64,000 nt of DNA. Source: Rugamonas aquatica. Lineage in GTDB: Bacteria > Pseudomonadota > Gammaproteobacteria > Burkholderiales > Burkholderiaceae_D. The translations under genes and the position numbers were made by a program. A model generated the notes under the pieces. The model ran no database searches. It saw only the letters and a list, made by a program, of their open reading frames with translations, and was not told where the DNA came from. Shown piece after piece: positions 29,072-37,241 of the stretch. The stretch is from contig NZ_WHUG01000003.1 in assembly GCF_009380215.1 (NCBI RefSeq), positions 639,131 to 703,130 on the forward strand. The letters are read 5' to 3'. Position 1 is the stretch's first letter, and each line of letters begins with the position of its first letter.

Positions 29072-31213
29072 ATGACAGGCTTGTTATCAAGGGTATTCCG
29101 GCTGCGATGGACTGCGGTTCTGCTGGTCGGTGTGATGGGGCTGGGCGCCAACGCGGCCGATGCCTTGAACGGCAAGAGCCTGTATCTGAGCGGGCCGGTG
29201 GGCGGCGGCGCCTCGTGCGCCACCTGCCACAGTGCCTCGCCGGCGAATAACGTCAACGGCATCCTGGCTGCGGCGAACCAGCCGTCCGTGATACAGAACG
29301 CCATCGCCAACAACAAGGGCGGCATGGGTGGCCTGTACAACGGCAAATTCAGCGCGGCGGAACTGGCCGACCTGGCGGCCTTCATCGGCAACCCCAATGT
29401 GGTCGCGGCGCCGGCAGCCTCGCTGGCGCCGGCCAGCCTGACCTTCAGCGGTACCACCATCGGCCAGACGGCAGGCCCGTTGGCAGCCACCTTGAGCAAC
29501 ACCGGCAATGCCGCGCTCAATATCGGCACCATCTCCATCGGCGGCGCGGCGGCGGGCGACTTCAGCGTCGCCGGCGGCACTTGCGCCAACGGTCTCGCCG
29601 TCGCGGCGGGCGCCAGCTGCACCGTGCAAGCCAGCTTCAAGCCGACGGCTGCGGGTGCACGCGCGGCGTCGCTGACCATTACGCACAACGCCACCGGCGG
29701 CAGCAGCAGCGTTGCGCTTAGCGGCACCGGCAACGCCACGCCGCAGGCCACCATCGCGCTGTCTGCGGCCAGCGTTAATTTCGGCACGCTGTTGACGGGC
29801 ACTCCGTCGCTCGTATCGACTATCACTGTCAGCAACAGCGGAACGGCTGCGTTGAACTTCACCTCCATCGCGCTGGGCGGCGCCAATGCCGGCATCATTA
29901 CGCAGGGCGGCAGCTGCGCGGTCGCAGCGCCGGTGCCTGCAGGCGGAAACTGCACGGTCACGCTGCAAGCGCTGCCCGTGGCTGCGGGCGCGTTCACCGC
30001 CAGCCTGACGCTAGCTTCCAATGCATCCAACGGCAATGCGACGGTCGGTGTGTCCGGCGTGGCCGCCACGCCTGCACCGGCGTTGACGGCGACGCCGTCG
30101 GCCATCGCCTTCGGCACGCAGACCATCGGCGCGGCCGCCGTGTCGCAGACGGTCACGCTGGCCAACACCGGCAACGTGGCCATCAGCTTCAGCAAGATCG
30201 GTTTGAGCGTCGCGAGTGCAGCCAGCTTCAGTCTGGGTGCCAGCGATTGCGGCTCAACCCTGGCGGTGGGCGCCAGCTGCGCGGTGCCGGTGCGTTTCGC
30301 GCCGACGGCGGAGGGCGCGGTATCGGCTGCGCTGGCAGTCAGCTCGAATGCAGCGGCGCTGCAAGTGGGCATCACGGGTACCGGCACCAAACAGGCCACC
30401 GCGACGCCGCTACTGTCCGAAGCCGGCCCGATTGTTTTCGCCGATACGCAGGTAGGCAGCAGCGCGGCGGTACATACGACGACGCTGTCCAACAGCGGCA
30501 ATGCGTCGCTGACCATCTCCACGCTGACGCTGGGCGGCAACCAGCCAGGCGACTTCGTCCTCGGCGGCAGTTGCGTTGCTGGTGGCTCGGTCGCTCCCGG
30601 CGGCAGCTGCACGCTGACCACCGCGTTGAAGCCCACCGCCGCGGGCGCGCGCAGCGCGGACCTGTTGCTGGTGACGGACGGCGGCGCGCAATTCCACCTG
30701 GCCTTGAGCGGCAACGGCGTCGCTGTCGTTATCACCACTCCGTCGCTGACGATTGCGCCGCAGAGTTTTGATTTCGGCGCCGTCGTTATCGGCGCCACTA
30801 CGCCGACGCGCCGCTTCACGCTGACCAACAGCGGCAGCACCGCCGTCACGCTGGCCAGCGCCGACTACACCGGTCCCTTCGCGGCCGTGGCGGACAGCAC
30901 CGGCTGCGCGGCCTTCCCGGTCACGCTGGCCCCTGGCGCTTCCTGCGATCTGGTGGTGGGCTACACGCCGGTGAATGCAGGCAGCAGCAGCGGCAACGTG
31001 GCGATACAGTCCAGCGTCGCAGGCAGCAGCTGGACCATCGCGCTGAGCGGCCAGGGCACGGCAGCAGCGGCCAATGCCGCGCCGTCGAATCGGGGCGGCG
31101 GCGGTTGCTCGGCATCGGATGACGTCAACGATCCGATGATGGTGTTCCTGGTGATCGCAGCGGCTATCGCCATTGGCTGGCGCCGCAGGCAGTCCAAACG
31201 TGTTGGAGGCTGA
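29072..31213 (+). CDS. Cytochrome c / choice-of-anchor-D repeat protein with JDVT-CTERM sorting tail
   Basis: Exported protein of 713 aa. A signal peptide (about 1-28) is followed by a small cytochrome c domain with one haem motif CATCH (near residue 50) and a Met-containing stretch (GGMGGLYNGKF). Five tandem Ig-like ASH repeats (choice-of-anchor D, ~95-105 residues each, about 115-665) follow. Each repeat ends in an LSGTG-like strand and carries two Cys in a GxxC...GASC pattern, perhaps disulphides. The last 39 residues are GGGGCS, an acidic linker with DP, a hydrophobic helix and RRRQSKR, the JDVT-CTERM signal for MrtJ. AGGAGAG precedes the start. It is likely surface-anchored and electron-carrying. 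Confidence 0.88.
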   Translation: MTGLLSRVFRLRWTAVLLVGVMGLGANAADALNGKSLYLSGPVGGGASCATCHSASPANNVNGILAAANQPSVIQNAIANNKGGMGGLYNGKFSAAELADLAAFIGNPNVVAAPAASLAPASLTFSGTTIGQTAGPLAATLSNTGNAALNIGTISIGGAAAGDFSVAGGTCANGLAVAAGASCTVQASFKPTAAGARAASLTITHNATGGSSSVALSGTGNATPQATIALSAASVNFGTLLTGTPSLVSTITVSNSGTAALNFTSIALGGANAGIITQGGSCAVAAPVPAGGNCTVTLQALPVAAGAFTASLTLASNASNGNATVGVSGVAATPAPALTATPSAIAFGTQTIGAAAVSQTVTLANTGNVAISFSKIGLSVASAASFSLGASDCGSTLAVGASCAVPVRFAPTAEGAVSAALAVSSNAAALQVGITGTGTKQATATPLLSEAGPIVFADTQVGSSAAVHTTTLSNSGNASLTISTLTLGGNQPGDFVLGGSCVAGGSVAPGGSCTLTTALKPTAAGARSADLLLVTDGGAQFHLALSGNGVAVVITTPSLTIAPQSFDFGAVVIGATTPTRRFTLTNSGSTAVTLASADYTGPFAAVADSTGCAAFPVTLAPGASCDLVVGYTPVNAGSSSGNVAIQSSVAGSSWTIALSGQGTAAAANAAPSNRGGGGCSASDDVNDPMMVFLVIAAAIAIGWRRRQSKRVGG

Positions 31214-31214
31214 G

Positions 31215-31715
31215 ATGAAATCGCAATCGATCGTCATGCTGCTGGCCGTGGCCGCAGCGTTGAGCGCCGCTCCTGCCTGGGCGCTGGAGAAGGGCGCCGC
31301 CGCACCGCAGTTCGACCTGCAAGGATTGGACGGCGCGGTGAAGCTGGCCAGGCTGCAGGGCAAGGTGGTGTACGTGGACTTCTGGGCCTCGTGGTGCGGT
31401 CCGTGCCGGCAGTCCTTCCCGTGGATGAATGAGATGCAGGCCAAGTACGGCGCCAAGGGCTTGCAGATCGTCGGCGTCAACGTCGACGCCAACAGCGCCG
31501 ACGCGCGCCAGTTCCTGAGCACGACGCCGGCGCGCTTCGCCATCGGCTTCGACCCGCAGGGCGCTACGCCGCGCAGCTACGGCATCAAAGGCATGCCGAG
31601 CAGCGTGCTGATAGGCCCCGACGGCAAGGTGCTGCTGGAGCATTCCGGCTTCCGCGATGCCGACCGCGCCGAGCTGGAAAACAAAATCCAAAACGCACTG
31701 GGAGCCGTCAAATGA
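31215..31715 (+). CDS. TlpA-type periplasmic thioredoxin
   Basis: A 166-aa exported thiol-disulphide protein. The signal peptide ends at PAWA (about residue 22). The thioredoxin fold has active site WASWCGPCRQSF (near 62-66) and cis-Pro in KGMPSSVL. GGAGGC stands before the ATG at 31215. It starts one base after the stop of the cytochrome/Ig-repeat gene, so it is strongly coupled. The operon-encoded DsbD could keep it reduced. It may reduce the paired cysteines of the upstream repeat protein or the haem-site cysteines before haem attachment. Confidence 0.92.
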   Translation: MKSQSIVMLLAVAAALSAAPAWALEKGAAAPQFDLQGLDGAVKLARLQGKVVYVDFWASWCGPCRQSFPWMNEMQAKYGAKGLQIVGVNVDANSADARQFLSTTPARFAIGFDPQGATPRSYGIKGMPSSVLIGPDGKVLLEHSGFRDADRAELENKIQNALGAVK

Positions 31716-31927
31716 AAACGCTGCTGTTGATCGCGCTTGCGGCCGGCCTTTCCGGCTGCGCCTCGCTGGGTAATGTGCAGCCGTGGGAAAAGGGCACGCT
31801 GGCGCGCACCGAGATGACGTTTAACGACGGCCATATGTTCACACGCTTCGACGACCATATCTACACCAGCCGCGAGGCTTCGTCCGGCGGCGCCGGTGTG
31901 GGTGGCGGCGGTTGCGGCTGCAATTGA
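31712..31927 (+). CDS. DUF4266 lipoprotein
   Basis: A 71-aa lipoprotein. The lipobox is LSGC with the lipidated Cys at residue 16. The mature part has the DUF4266 pattern WEKGTLARTEM...DDHIYTSREAS and ends in a Gly/Cys tail, GGGGCGCN. It overlaps the thioredoxin gene by 4 bases and is 8 bases before the DUF3570 gene, its usual partner. Function is unknown. The two C-terminal cysteines next to a thioredoxin gene suggest a redox or metal role (inference). Confidence 0.9.
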   Translation: MKTLLLIALAAGLSGCASLGNVQPWEKGTLARTEMTFNDGHMFTRFDDHIYTSREASSGGAGVGGGGCGCN

Positions 31928-31935
31928 GGACCACC

Positions 31936-33078
31936 ATGACGAGCAACGAAGACAAGGCATCCGGGCGTGGCCTGGCCGCCTCCATCATGACGGCGGCGAT
32001 GCTGCTGCCCGGTGTGCAGGCACATGCCGAAACGCCGCCGGCCAACGGCAGCATCACGCTGGGCTATTTGAACTACAAGGACAGCCAGTCCGGCCTGGAC
32101 CGCATCAACGTGCATTCGCCGTCGGTGGCGATTACGGCGCCGGTGTCGGGGGTGTGGAGCATCGGCGCATCGCTGGTGTCGGACGATGTGTCGGGTGCTT
32201 CGCCGCGCTATCACACGGCCATCTCGGGCGCTTCGCACATGCAGGACCACCGCATTGCGGGCGATGCGTCGGCCACGCGCTATTTCGAGCGGGGCACCGT
32301 GACCGTCGGCGCGGCGTATTCGACCGAGCATGACTATGTGTCGCGCGCGCTGTCGTTGCAAGGCAGCCTGGAAAGCGAAAGCAAGAACACCACGTGGACC
32401 GTCGGCATAGGCCACGCGGATGATCGCATCGACCCGGTCAACAAGATCGTCAGCAACGAGAAGAAGCGCACCAACAGTCTGCTGCTGGGCGTGACGCAGG
32501 TGCTGACCGCCAACGACATCGCCCAGCTGACGCTGACGCACGGCCAGGGTGAAGGCTATTTCTCCGATCCGTACAAGGCGCTGGACAATCGCCCGCGCAG
32601 CCGCAACGAGACTACGCTGCTGGCGCGTTGGAACCATCATCTTGCATCGACTGGCGGCACCAGCCGGCTGTCCTACCGCTACTACAGCGACAGCTTCGGC
32701 GTGCGTGGACATACGCTGGACGCCGAGTATGTGCAGCCGCTTTCGCAGGGCTGGACGGTGACGCCGGAGGTGCGGTTGTATTCCCAGAGCGCGGCAAGCT
32801 TCTACTACGATCCTCTATACGACGCCAAGCTTGGGGCGCCGTTCCCGCCCGGGTACAACGGCACCGGCTATATGTCGGCCGACCAGCGCCTTTCCGGTTT
32901 TGGCGCTGTGACGTTGGGGCTCAAGGTCAGCAAGCAGTTGGACAAGCTGTGGTCCATCGATGTGAAGGCATCGGTGTATCAGCAGCGTGGTAGCTGGAGG
33001 CTGTTTCATGACGGCAGCCCGGGCCTGGATGCGCTGCGGGCGCAGACGATACAGATAGCGATCAACCGGCAGTGGTAG
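31936..33078 (+). CDS. DUF3570 outer-membrane beta-barrel protein
   Basis: Exported protein of 380 aa with a signal peptide ending at QAHA (about residue 31), then alternating beta-strands to an aromatic C-terminus (NRQW), as in outer-membrane barrels. Two SGAS motifs lie at residues 86-89 (within DDVSGASP) and 97-100 (AISGASH). They resemble the D-x-(S/T)-G-A-(T/S) sequence modified by ApbE flavin transferases, and an ApbE gene follows 7 bases later. DUF3570 has no assigned function. A role as a flavinylated or redox-linked barrel is my inference. Confidence 0.85.
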   Translation: MTSNEDKASGRGLAASIMTAAMLLPGVQAHAETPPANGSITLGYLNYKDSQSGLDRINVHSPSVAITAPVSGVWSIGASLVSDDVSGASPRYHTAISGASHMQDHRIAGDASATRYFERGTVTVGAAYSTEHDYVSRALSLQGSLESESKNTTWTVGIGHADDRIDPVNKIVSNEKKRTNSLLLGVTQVLTANDIAQLTLTHGQGEGYFSDPYKALDNRPRSRNETTLLARWNHHLASTGGTSRLSYRYYSDSFGVRGHTLDAEYVQPLSQGWTVTPEVRLYSQSAASFYYDPLYDAKLGAPFPPGYNGTGYMSADQRLSGFGAVTLGLKVSKQLDKLWSIDVKASVYQQRGSWRLFHDGSPGLDALRAQTIQIAINRQW

Positions 33079-33085
33079 ACGCAAA

Positions 33086-33982
33086 ATGGTAGACGCAATT
33101 CATCGCACCACGTTCGAAGCAATGGCCAGCCGTTGCGAGTTGCGGTTTTCCGCTCCGGACGCGCACATGGCGGCGCTGCTGGCGCAGCAGGCCATGGACG
33201 AGGTGCGGCGTATCGAGACCAAGTATTCGCGCTACCGGCCGGACAGCATCGTCTCGCGCATCAATGCTGCGGCAGGCAAGGAGGCGGTGCGCTGCGACGA
33301 CGAGACGATGTCGCTGATCGGATACGCGGCGGCGCTGCACGGCGCCAGCGAGGGACTGTTCGACATCACCTCCGGTGTGCTGCGGCGGGCCTGGGATTTT
33401 CGTAAGCCCGTGGTGCCGCGCAAGGAGGTACTGGAGCCCTTGCTGGCGCTGGTCGGCTGGGACAAGGTCGATTGCGGCGTCGAGCATGTGTATCTGCGGC
33501 GGGCCGGAATGGAGATCGATTTCGGCGGCTTCGGCAAGGAGTATGCGGCGGACCGCGCAGCGGCGCTGCTGGCCGATGCAGGCGTGCGGCATGGCTACGT
33601 AAATCTGGGCGGCGACATGCGCTTCATCGGCCCGCGTCTGAACGGGCAGCCGTGGAGTATCGGCATCCAGGATCCGCGCGATCCAGATAGTGTGATCGCC
33701 AGCATTCCGGTCAGCCATGGTGCGCTGGCCACCAGCGGCGATTACGAGCGTTACTTCGAACTGGGTGGGCAGCGCTACTGTCACATCCTCGATCCGCGCG
33801 ATGGCATGCCGGTGCGTTACTGGCGCTCGGTCAGCGTGCTGGCGCCGATGGCGACTGCGGCCGGCAGCTGTTCGACCATCGCGATGCTGAAGCAGGAAGA
33901 TGGTTTGAGTTTTTTGAATGCGTCGGACATGGGGTATCTGGCTGTGGACGATCAGGGGCAGATGCTGTTCAGGGATGTTTGA
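33086..33982 (+). CDS. FAD:protein FMN transferase (ApbE family), no visible signal peptide
   Basis: Transfers FMN from FAD to Thr/Ser of exported target proteins. Length is 298 aa. Family features are ASRCELRF at the N-terminus, FDITSGVLRRAWDF, the FAD loop IDFGGFGKEYAAD, YVNLGGDMRFIG and the metal/pyrophosphate region HILDPRDGMPV with TAAGSCSTIAM. Most ApbE proteins are periplasmic lipoproteins, yet this one starts directly with MVDAIHRTTFEAM and has no leader. It may act in the cytoplasm before Tat-type export, or the start may be misread. It is preceded by DUF3570 and followed by a DsbD-type gene at 11 bases. Confidence 0.92.
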   Translation: MVDAIHRTTFEAMASRCELRFSAPDAHMAALLAQQAMDEVRRIETKYSRYRPDSIVSRINAAAGKEAVRCDDETMSLIGYAAALHGASEGLFDITSGVLRRAWDFRKPVVPRKEVLEPLLALVGWDKVDCGVEHVYLRRAGMEIDFGGFGKEYAADRAAALLADAGVRHGYVNLGGDMRFIGPRLNGQPWSIGIQDPRDPDSVIASIPVSHGALATSGDYERYFELGGQRYCHILDPRDGMPVRYWRSVSVLAPMATAAGSCSTIAMLKQEDGLSFLNASDMGYLAVDDQGQMLFRDV

Positions 33983-33993
33983 ATAGGATAGAG

Positions 33994-35772
33994 ATGATGA
34001 ACAATTGGAGGACGCGTCTGATGGCGATGCTGGTGGCGGTGATCGCGCTGGCTACCGGCGCACGGGCGGATGATTTTCTGGAGCCGGAGCAGGCTTTCCA
34101 GCTCAAGGGCGAGTTGGTGGATGCGCATACTGTGCGGTTGTCGTGGGCAATCGCGCCGGGGTATCACCTGTACCGCGACCGTTTGAGTTTCAAGGCGGAT
34201 GGCGCGCAGATTGCAGCACCGGCGCTGCCGGCAGGGCTGCGCAAGTTCGACGCCAACTTCAACAAGGAGATGGAGACTTACCAGGATAGCCTGGTGGTCA
34301 GTCTGCCGCTGACGGCTGCTGCTGCGTTCACGCTGCAAGTGGGCTATCAGGGCTGCGCGGATGCGGGCCTGTGCTACTCGCCCGCGACGCAGAGTTATCG
34401 CGTCGATCCGTCGGCGCCGGGCAAGCTGGTGGCGGTTGATGCACCTGCCGCAGCGCCCGCCCATGAAGACGATAGTTCTCTCGCCCAGCGCACGCTGCAA
34501 AGCGGCAGCGCGTGGCGCATCGGCCTGGCCTTCCTCGCCTTCGGCCTGCTGCTGTCGTTCACGCCGTGCGTGCTGCCGATGGTGCCCATCCTGTCTTCGA
34601 TCATCGTGGGCGAGGGGGCGGTGTCGCGTGGCCGTGGCTTCTCGCTGGCGCTGGCTTATTGCCTGGGCATGGCGCTGGTCTACACCTCGCTGGGCGTGGC
34701 TGCTGGTTTGGCTGGCGAAGGGCTGGCCGGTGCGCTGCAAAAGCCGTGGGTGCTGCTGACCTTTGGCGCGCTGCTGGTTGGCCTGGCCTTGTCGATGTTC
34801 GACGTCTACCAGTTGCAGCTGCCGAGCGCCCTGCAAAGCCGCTTGAGCGCCACCAGCGGCAACATGGGCGGCGGGCGGTTCGCCGGCGTGTTCGTTATGG
34901 GCGCGTTGTCGGCCTTGATCGTTGGGCCGTGCGTGGCTGGGCCGTTGGCCGGTGCGCTGCTCTACATCAGCCAGACGCGCAATGTCTGGACCGGTGGCTG
35001 GGCCTTGTTCTCGATGGCGGTCGGCATGAGCGTGCCGCTGCTGCTGACGGGGATTTCGGCCGGCAGCCTGCTGCCGCGTGCCGGCGCGTGGATGAACGGT
35101 GTGAAGAAGATCTTCGGCCTGCTGCTGATCGCGGTCGCCATCTGGATGGTGACGCCGGTGTTTCCGGTGACGGTGATGATGGCATTGTGGGGCGTGTTTG
35201 CGTTGCTGTGCGCCGTGTTCCTGCATGTGCTGGAGCCGCTGTCCGCCAGCGCCAAGGCGGGCCTGGGCGCATACGTCGGCAAGACGCTGGGGCTGGCGTT
35301 CCTGGTCGGTGGTTTGTTTGAACTGGCGGGCGCCGCCAGCGCCGGCCGCGATGTACTGCAACCGCTGGGGCATCTGAGCCTCGCCCGCACCGAGGGCGCG
35401 GCTCCGGCCGGAGATGAGATCCGCTTCAGCCGCATCAAGACCGTGGCCGAGCTGGATCAGGTGCTGGCGTCGAGCACCACGCCGGTGATGCTGGATTTCT
35501 ACGCCGACTGGTGCGTGTCCTGCAAGGAGATGGAGCGCTTCACTTTCTCCAAGCCGGCCGTCAGCGGCAAGTTGAAGCAGGTGCGTTTGATACAGGTGGA
35601 TGTCACCGCCAACAGCGCCGACGATAAAGCGTTGATGAGGCGCTTCGGCTTATTCGGGCCGCCGGGCATCATCCTCTTCAACGACGGCAAGGAGATTCCG
35701 AACAGCCGCGTGATCGGGTTCCTGGCCGCCGATCCCTTCCTGCAGCACCTGGCACGTCATAACATTTCCTGA
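33994..35772 (+). CDS. DsbD-type thiol:disulphide interchange protein
   Basis: Carries electrons from cytoplasmic thioredoxin across the inner membrane to periplasmic thiol proteins. Length is 592 aa. A signal peptide (to about GARA) is followed by the N-terminal DsbD domain with paired Cys in GYQGCADAGLCYSP. An eight-helix membrane domain has the catalytic Cys in SFTPCVLPMVP and IVGPCVAGPL, and the C-terminal thioredoxin domain has DWCVSCKEME. AGGATAG precedes ATG at 33994. It is the last gene of the TlpA/DUF4266/DUF3570/ApbE operon, which it could supply with reductant. Confidence 0.93.
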   Translation: MMNNWRTRLMAMLVAVIALATGARADDFLEPEQAFQLKGELVDAHTVRLSWAIAPGYHLYRDRLSFKADGAQIAAPALPAGLRKFDANFNKEMETYQDSLVVSLPLTAAAAFTLQVGYQGCADAGLCYSPATQSYRVDPSAPGKLVAVDAPAAAPAHEDDSSLAQRTLQSGSAWRIGLAFLAFGLLLSFTPCVLPMVPILSSIIVGEGAVSRGRGFSLALAYCLGMALVYTSLGVAAGLAGEGLAGALQKPWVLLTFGALLVGLALSMFDVYQLQLPSALQSRLSATSGNMGGGRFAGVFVMGALSALIVGPCVAGPLAGALLYISQTRNVWTGGWALFSMAVGMSVPLLLTGISAGSLLPRAGAWMNGVKKIFGLLLIAVAIWMVTPVFPVTVMMALWGVFALLCAVFLHVLEPLSASAKAGLGAYVGKTLGLAFLVGGLFELAGAASAGRDVLQPLGHLSLARTEGAAPAGDEIRFSRIKTVAELDQVLASSTTPVMLDFYADWCVSCKEMERFTFSKPAVSGKLKQVRLIQVDVTANSADDKALMRRFGLFGPPGIILFNDGKEIPNSRVIGFLAADPFLQHLARHNIS

Positions 35773-35816
35773 AGTGCATCAAACACCAGGACATTAACGC
35801 GCTGTCGATCAAGAGT

Positions 35817-36737
35817 CTAAGAGGGATCTGAGATGTCGATGAGTAATCGTCTGAACACATCTCTCTTAGCAATTGCATCTCTATACTTAGTAGTACTCAC
35901 GTGAAGATTAGTGAGCTTTGCTATCGATAAATGCTGAACTTTTTCAGTGAGGTCGAGAGGAAATCGCACCATCACCTTGCCCTCAAAAGTTCGAAGCTCA
36001 AGTTTCCCCGTGTCGGTTATCCCGGACACGCTACCCGAGATATTTTCTGTGTACGTTACCGGTTCTGCTACAGCAGCAAGTAGAGTTCGGATTCGCTTAA
36101 TTTCATCAGAGCTGCCTTGCCAAGTATGTTTGCCAGCCAAGGAGTGCCAAGTAAATTCTGCAGACATGCCCGCACCGCTAATTTCACGCATCGCATCGCC
36201 AAAATAGTGGGCAGCCTTACCACCAACAGCGTCAACGGCGTCATAAAACTCGTCGTTTTTTGCTGTGAGTAGTCGAAAAGTCTGCTGCAAGGTGGACTGT
36301 AGAAGGCTTTCTCCGGAAAGGTCTGTGGTTGTATTTCCGGTTACCAATACACGAGTTGAACCACCTGCGATGCCTGCTAGTTTAAGATTTAATATATCCG
36401 CTATTTCCTTGCCAACGCGTCCTTCAGACAAACCGTGCCGAATACGATAGGCTGCGGCCTTCCAGGCTTTAGATAAGGGATCTGCGATCTTGATAAAGGC
36501 GTCTAGAGAAATCGATCCATTTGCTCGCGGGCCAATAAATCGCAGATCCATCAATTCGCCGGCTTCTTGAGCATAAGCAACCGCGAGGGTTTGCATTGCA
36601 TCGCTGGCTGCCTGTCGCTGATTGTTCGCAGCAATCGCCAGCCAATGATCCCCAGGATTCATGCTGACGCGTGCGTCAGTAGCCGCAGCGAATTCACTGA
36701 GCGTTTGAGCATGCCTCTTCAAAAAATCTATGCTCAT
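35817..36737 (-). CDS. Unrecognised protein, partner of a DUF6932 nucleotidyltransferase-like gene
   Basis: A 306-aa protein I cannot place with confidence. No signal peptide, membrane segment or cysteine pattern is seen. Residues 1-110 are helical. Residues 125-190 hold RVLVTGNTTTDLSGESLLQ and a FRLLTAKNDEFYDAVDAVG helix. The segment around 235-280 (SGSVSGITDTGKLELRTFEG, then VMVRFPLD) is a short beta-rich unit, perhaps an OB- or SH3-like barrel. Its ATG overlaps the stop of the upstream DUF6932 gene, so the two proteins form a unit. Base composition is clearly AT-richer than the flanks, suggesting recent transfer. Confidence 0.7.
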   Translation of the reverse strand: MSIDFLKRHAQTLSEFAAATDARVSMNPGDHWLAIAANNQRQAASDAMQTLAVAYAQEAGELMDLRFIGPRANGSISLDAFIKIADPLSKAWKAAAYRIRHGLSEGRVGKEIADILNLKLAGIAGGSTRVLVTGNTTTDLSGESLLQSTLQQTFRLLTAKNDEFYDAVDAVGGKAAHYFGDAMREISGAGMSAEFTWHSLAGKHTWQGSSDEIKRIRTLLAAVAEPVTYTENISGSVSGITDTGKLELRTFEGKVMVRFPLDLTEKVQHLSIAKLTNLHVSTTKYRDAIAKRDVFRRLLIDISDPS

Positions 36738-37189
36738 ATTTTCAACTCCACAAATCCCTTCGGCGTCTTTTCATCGTGCTGGAAGCCGAACAAACCGCGA
36801 AAATATGCCTGTCGGTGCAGTCTATCCTTTTCGTCTGGCTTCTCCACGTATAGGTCCAGGCCGAATCTAATTTTTGCTGCATTCCGATCGGTAAGTTCTC
36901 GAACTTCCACCCACTGTTCATTGGTGAGATTCGTGGTCGTAGCAGGATCCCACATCATGCAGTCAATGTCATCTGGGCCATACTTTGACGTCAAAAAAGA
37001 CCCGTCTATCCAAAGTATAGCCTGTACATGTAAAGCCTGAAGTTTTTGAACCCATTGTTGGAATGACGCAAATAATAGGGCGCGTCGAGCATCCGCCAAG
37101 AACGGGGTCACGGTGAGCGCCTGAAGTTCAGCCATGGTAAGTACATGGATTCCAGCGGGTAGGAGCGGAGGGAAGTCTGCTTTCTTCAA
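36734..37189 (-). CDS. DUF6932 nucleotidyltransferase-like protein
   Basis: A 151-aa cytoplasmic protein. It starts with FPPLLPAGIHVLTMAELQ, as in DUF6932 members. The signature ILWIDGSFLTSKYGPDDID contains a polymerase-beta-type nucleotidyltransferase motif: Gly-Ser at 63-64 and an Asp-x-Asp pair at 74 and 76. Such small transferases occur in toxin-antitoxin pairs (MNT/HEPN) and as antibiotic-modifying relatives, so an adenylyl- or nucleotidyl-transfer role is plausible. It is the first gene of a two-gene AT-rich cassette inserted between dsbD and an Lrp gene. No clear promoter is seen in the 52 bases upstream. Confidence 0.75.
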   Translation of the reverse strand: MKKADFPPLLPAGIHVLTMAELQALTVTPFLADARRALLFASFQQWVQKLQALHVQAILWIDGSFLTSKYGPDDIDCMMWDPATTTNLTNEQWVEVRELTDRNAAKIRFGLDLYVEKPDEKDRLHRQAYFRGLFGFQHDEKTPKGFVELKI

Positions 37190-37241
37190 TGTGTAGAATC
37201 CATTCGCTGAAGTTCCACTATTTAGGCAAGCACGGATTATG

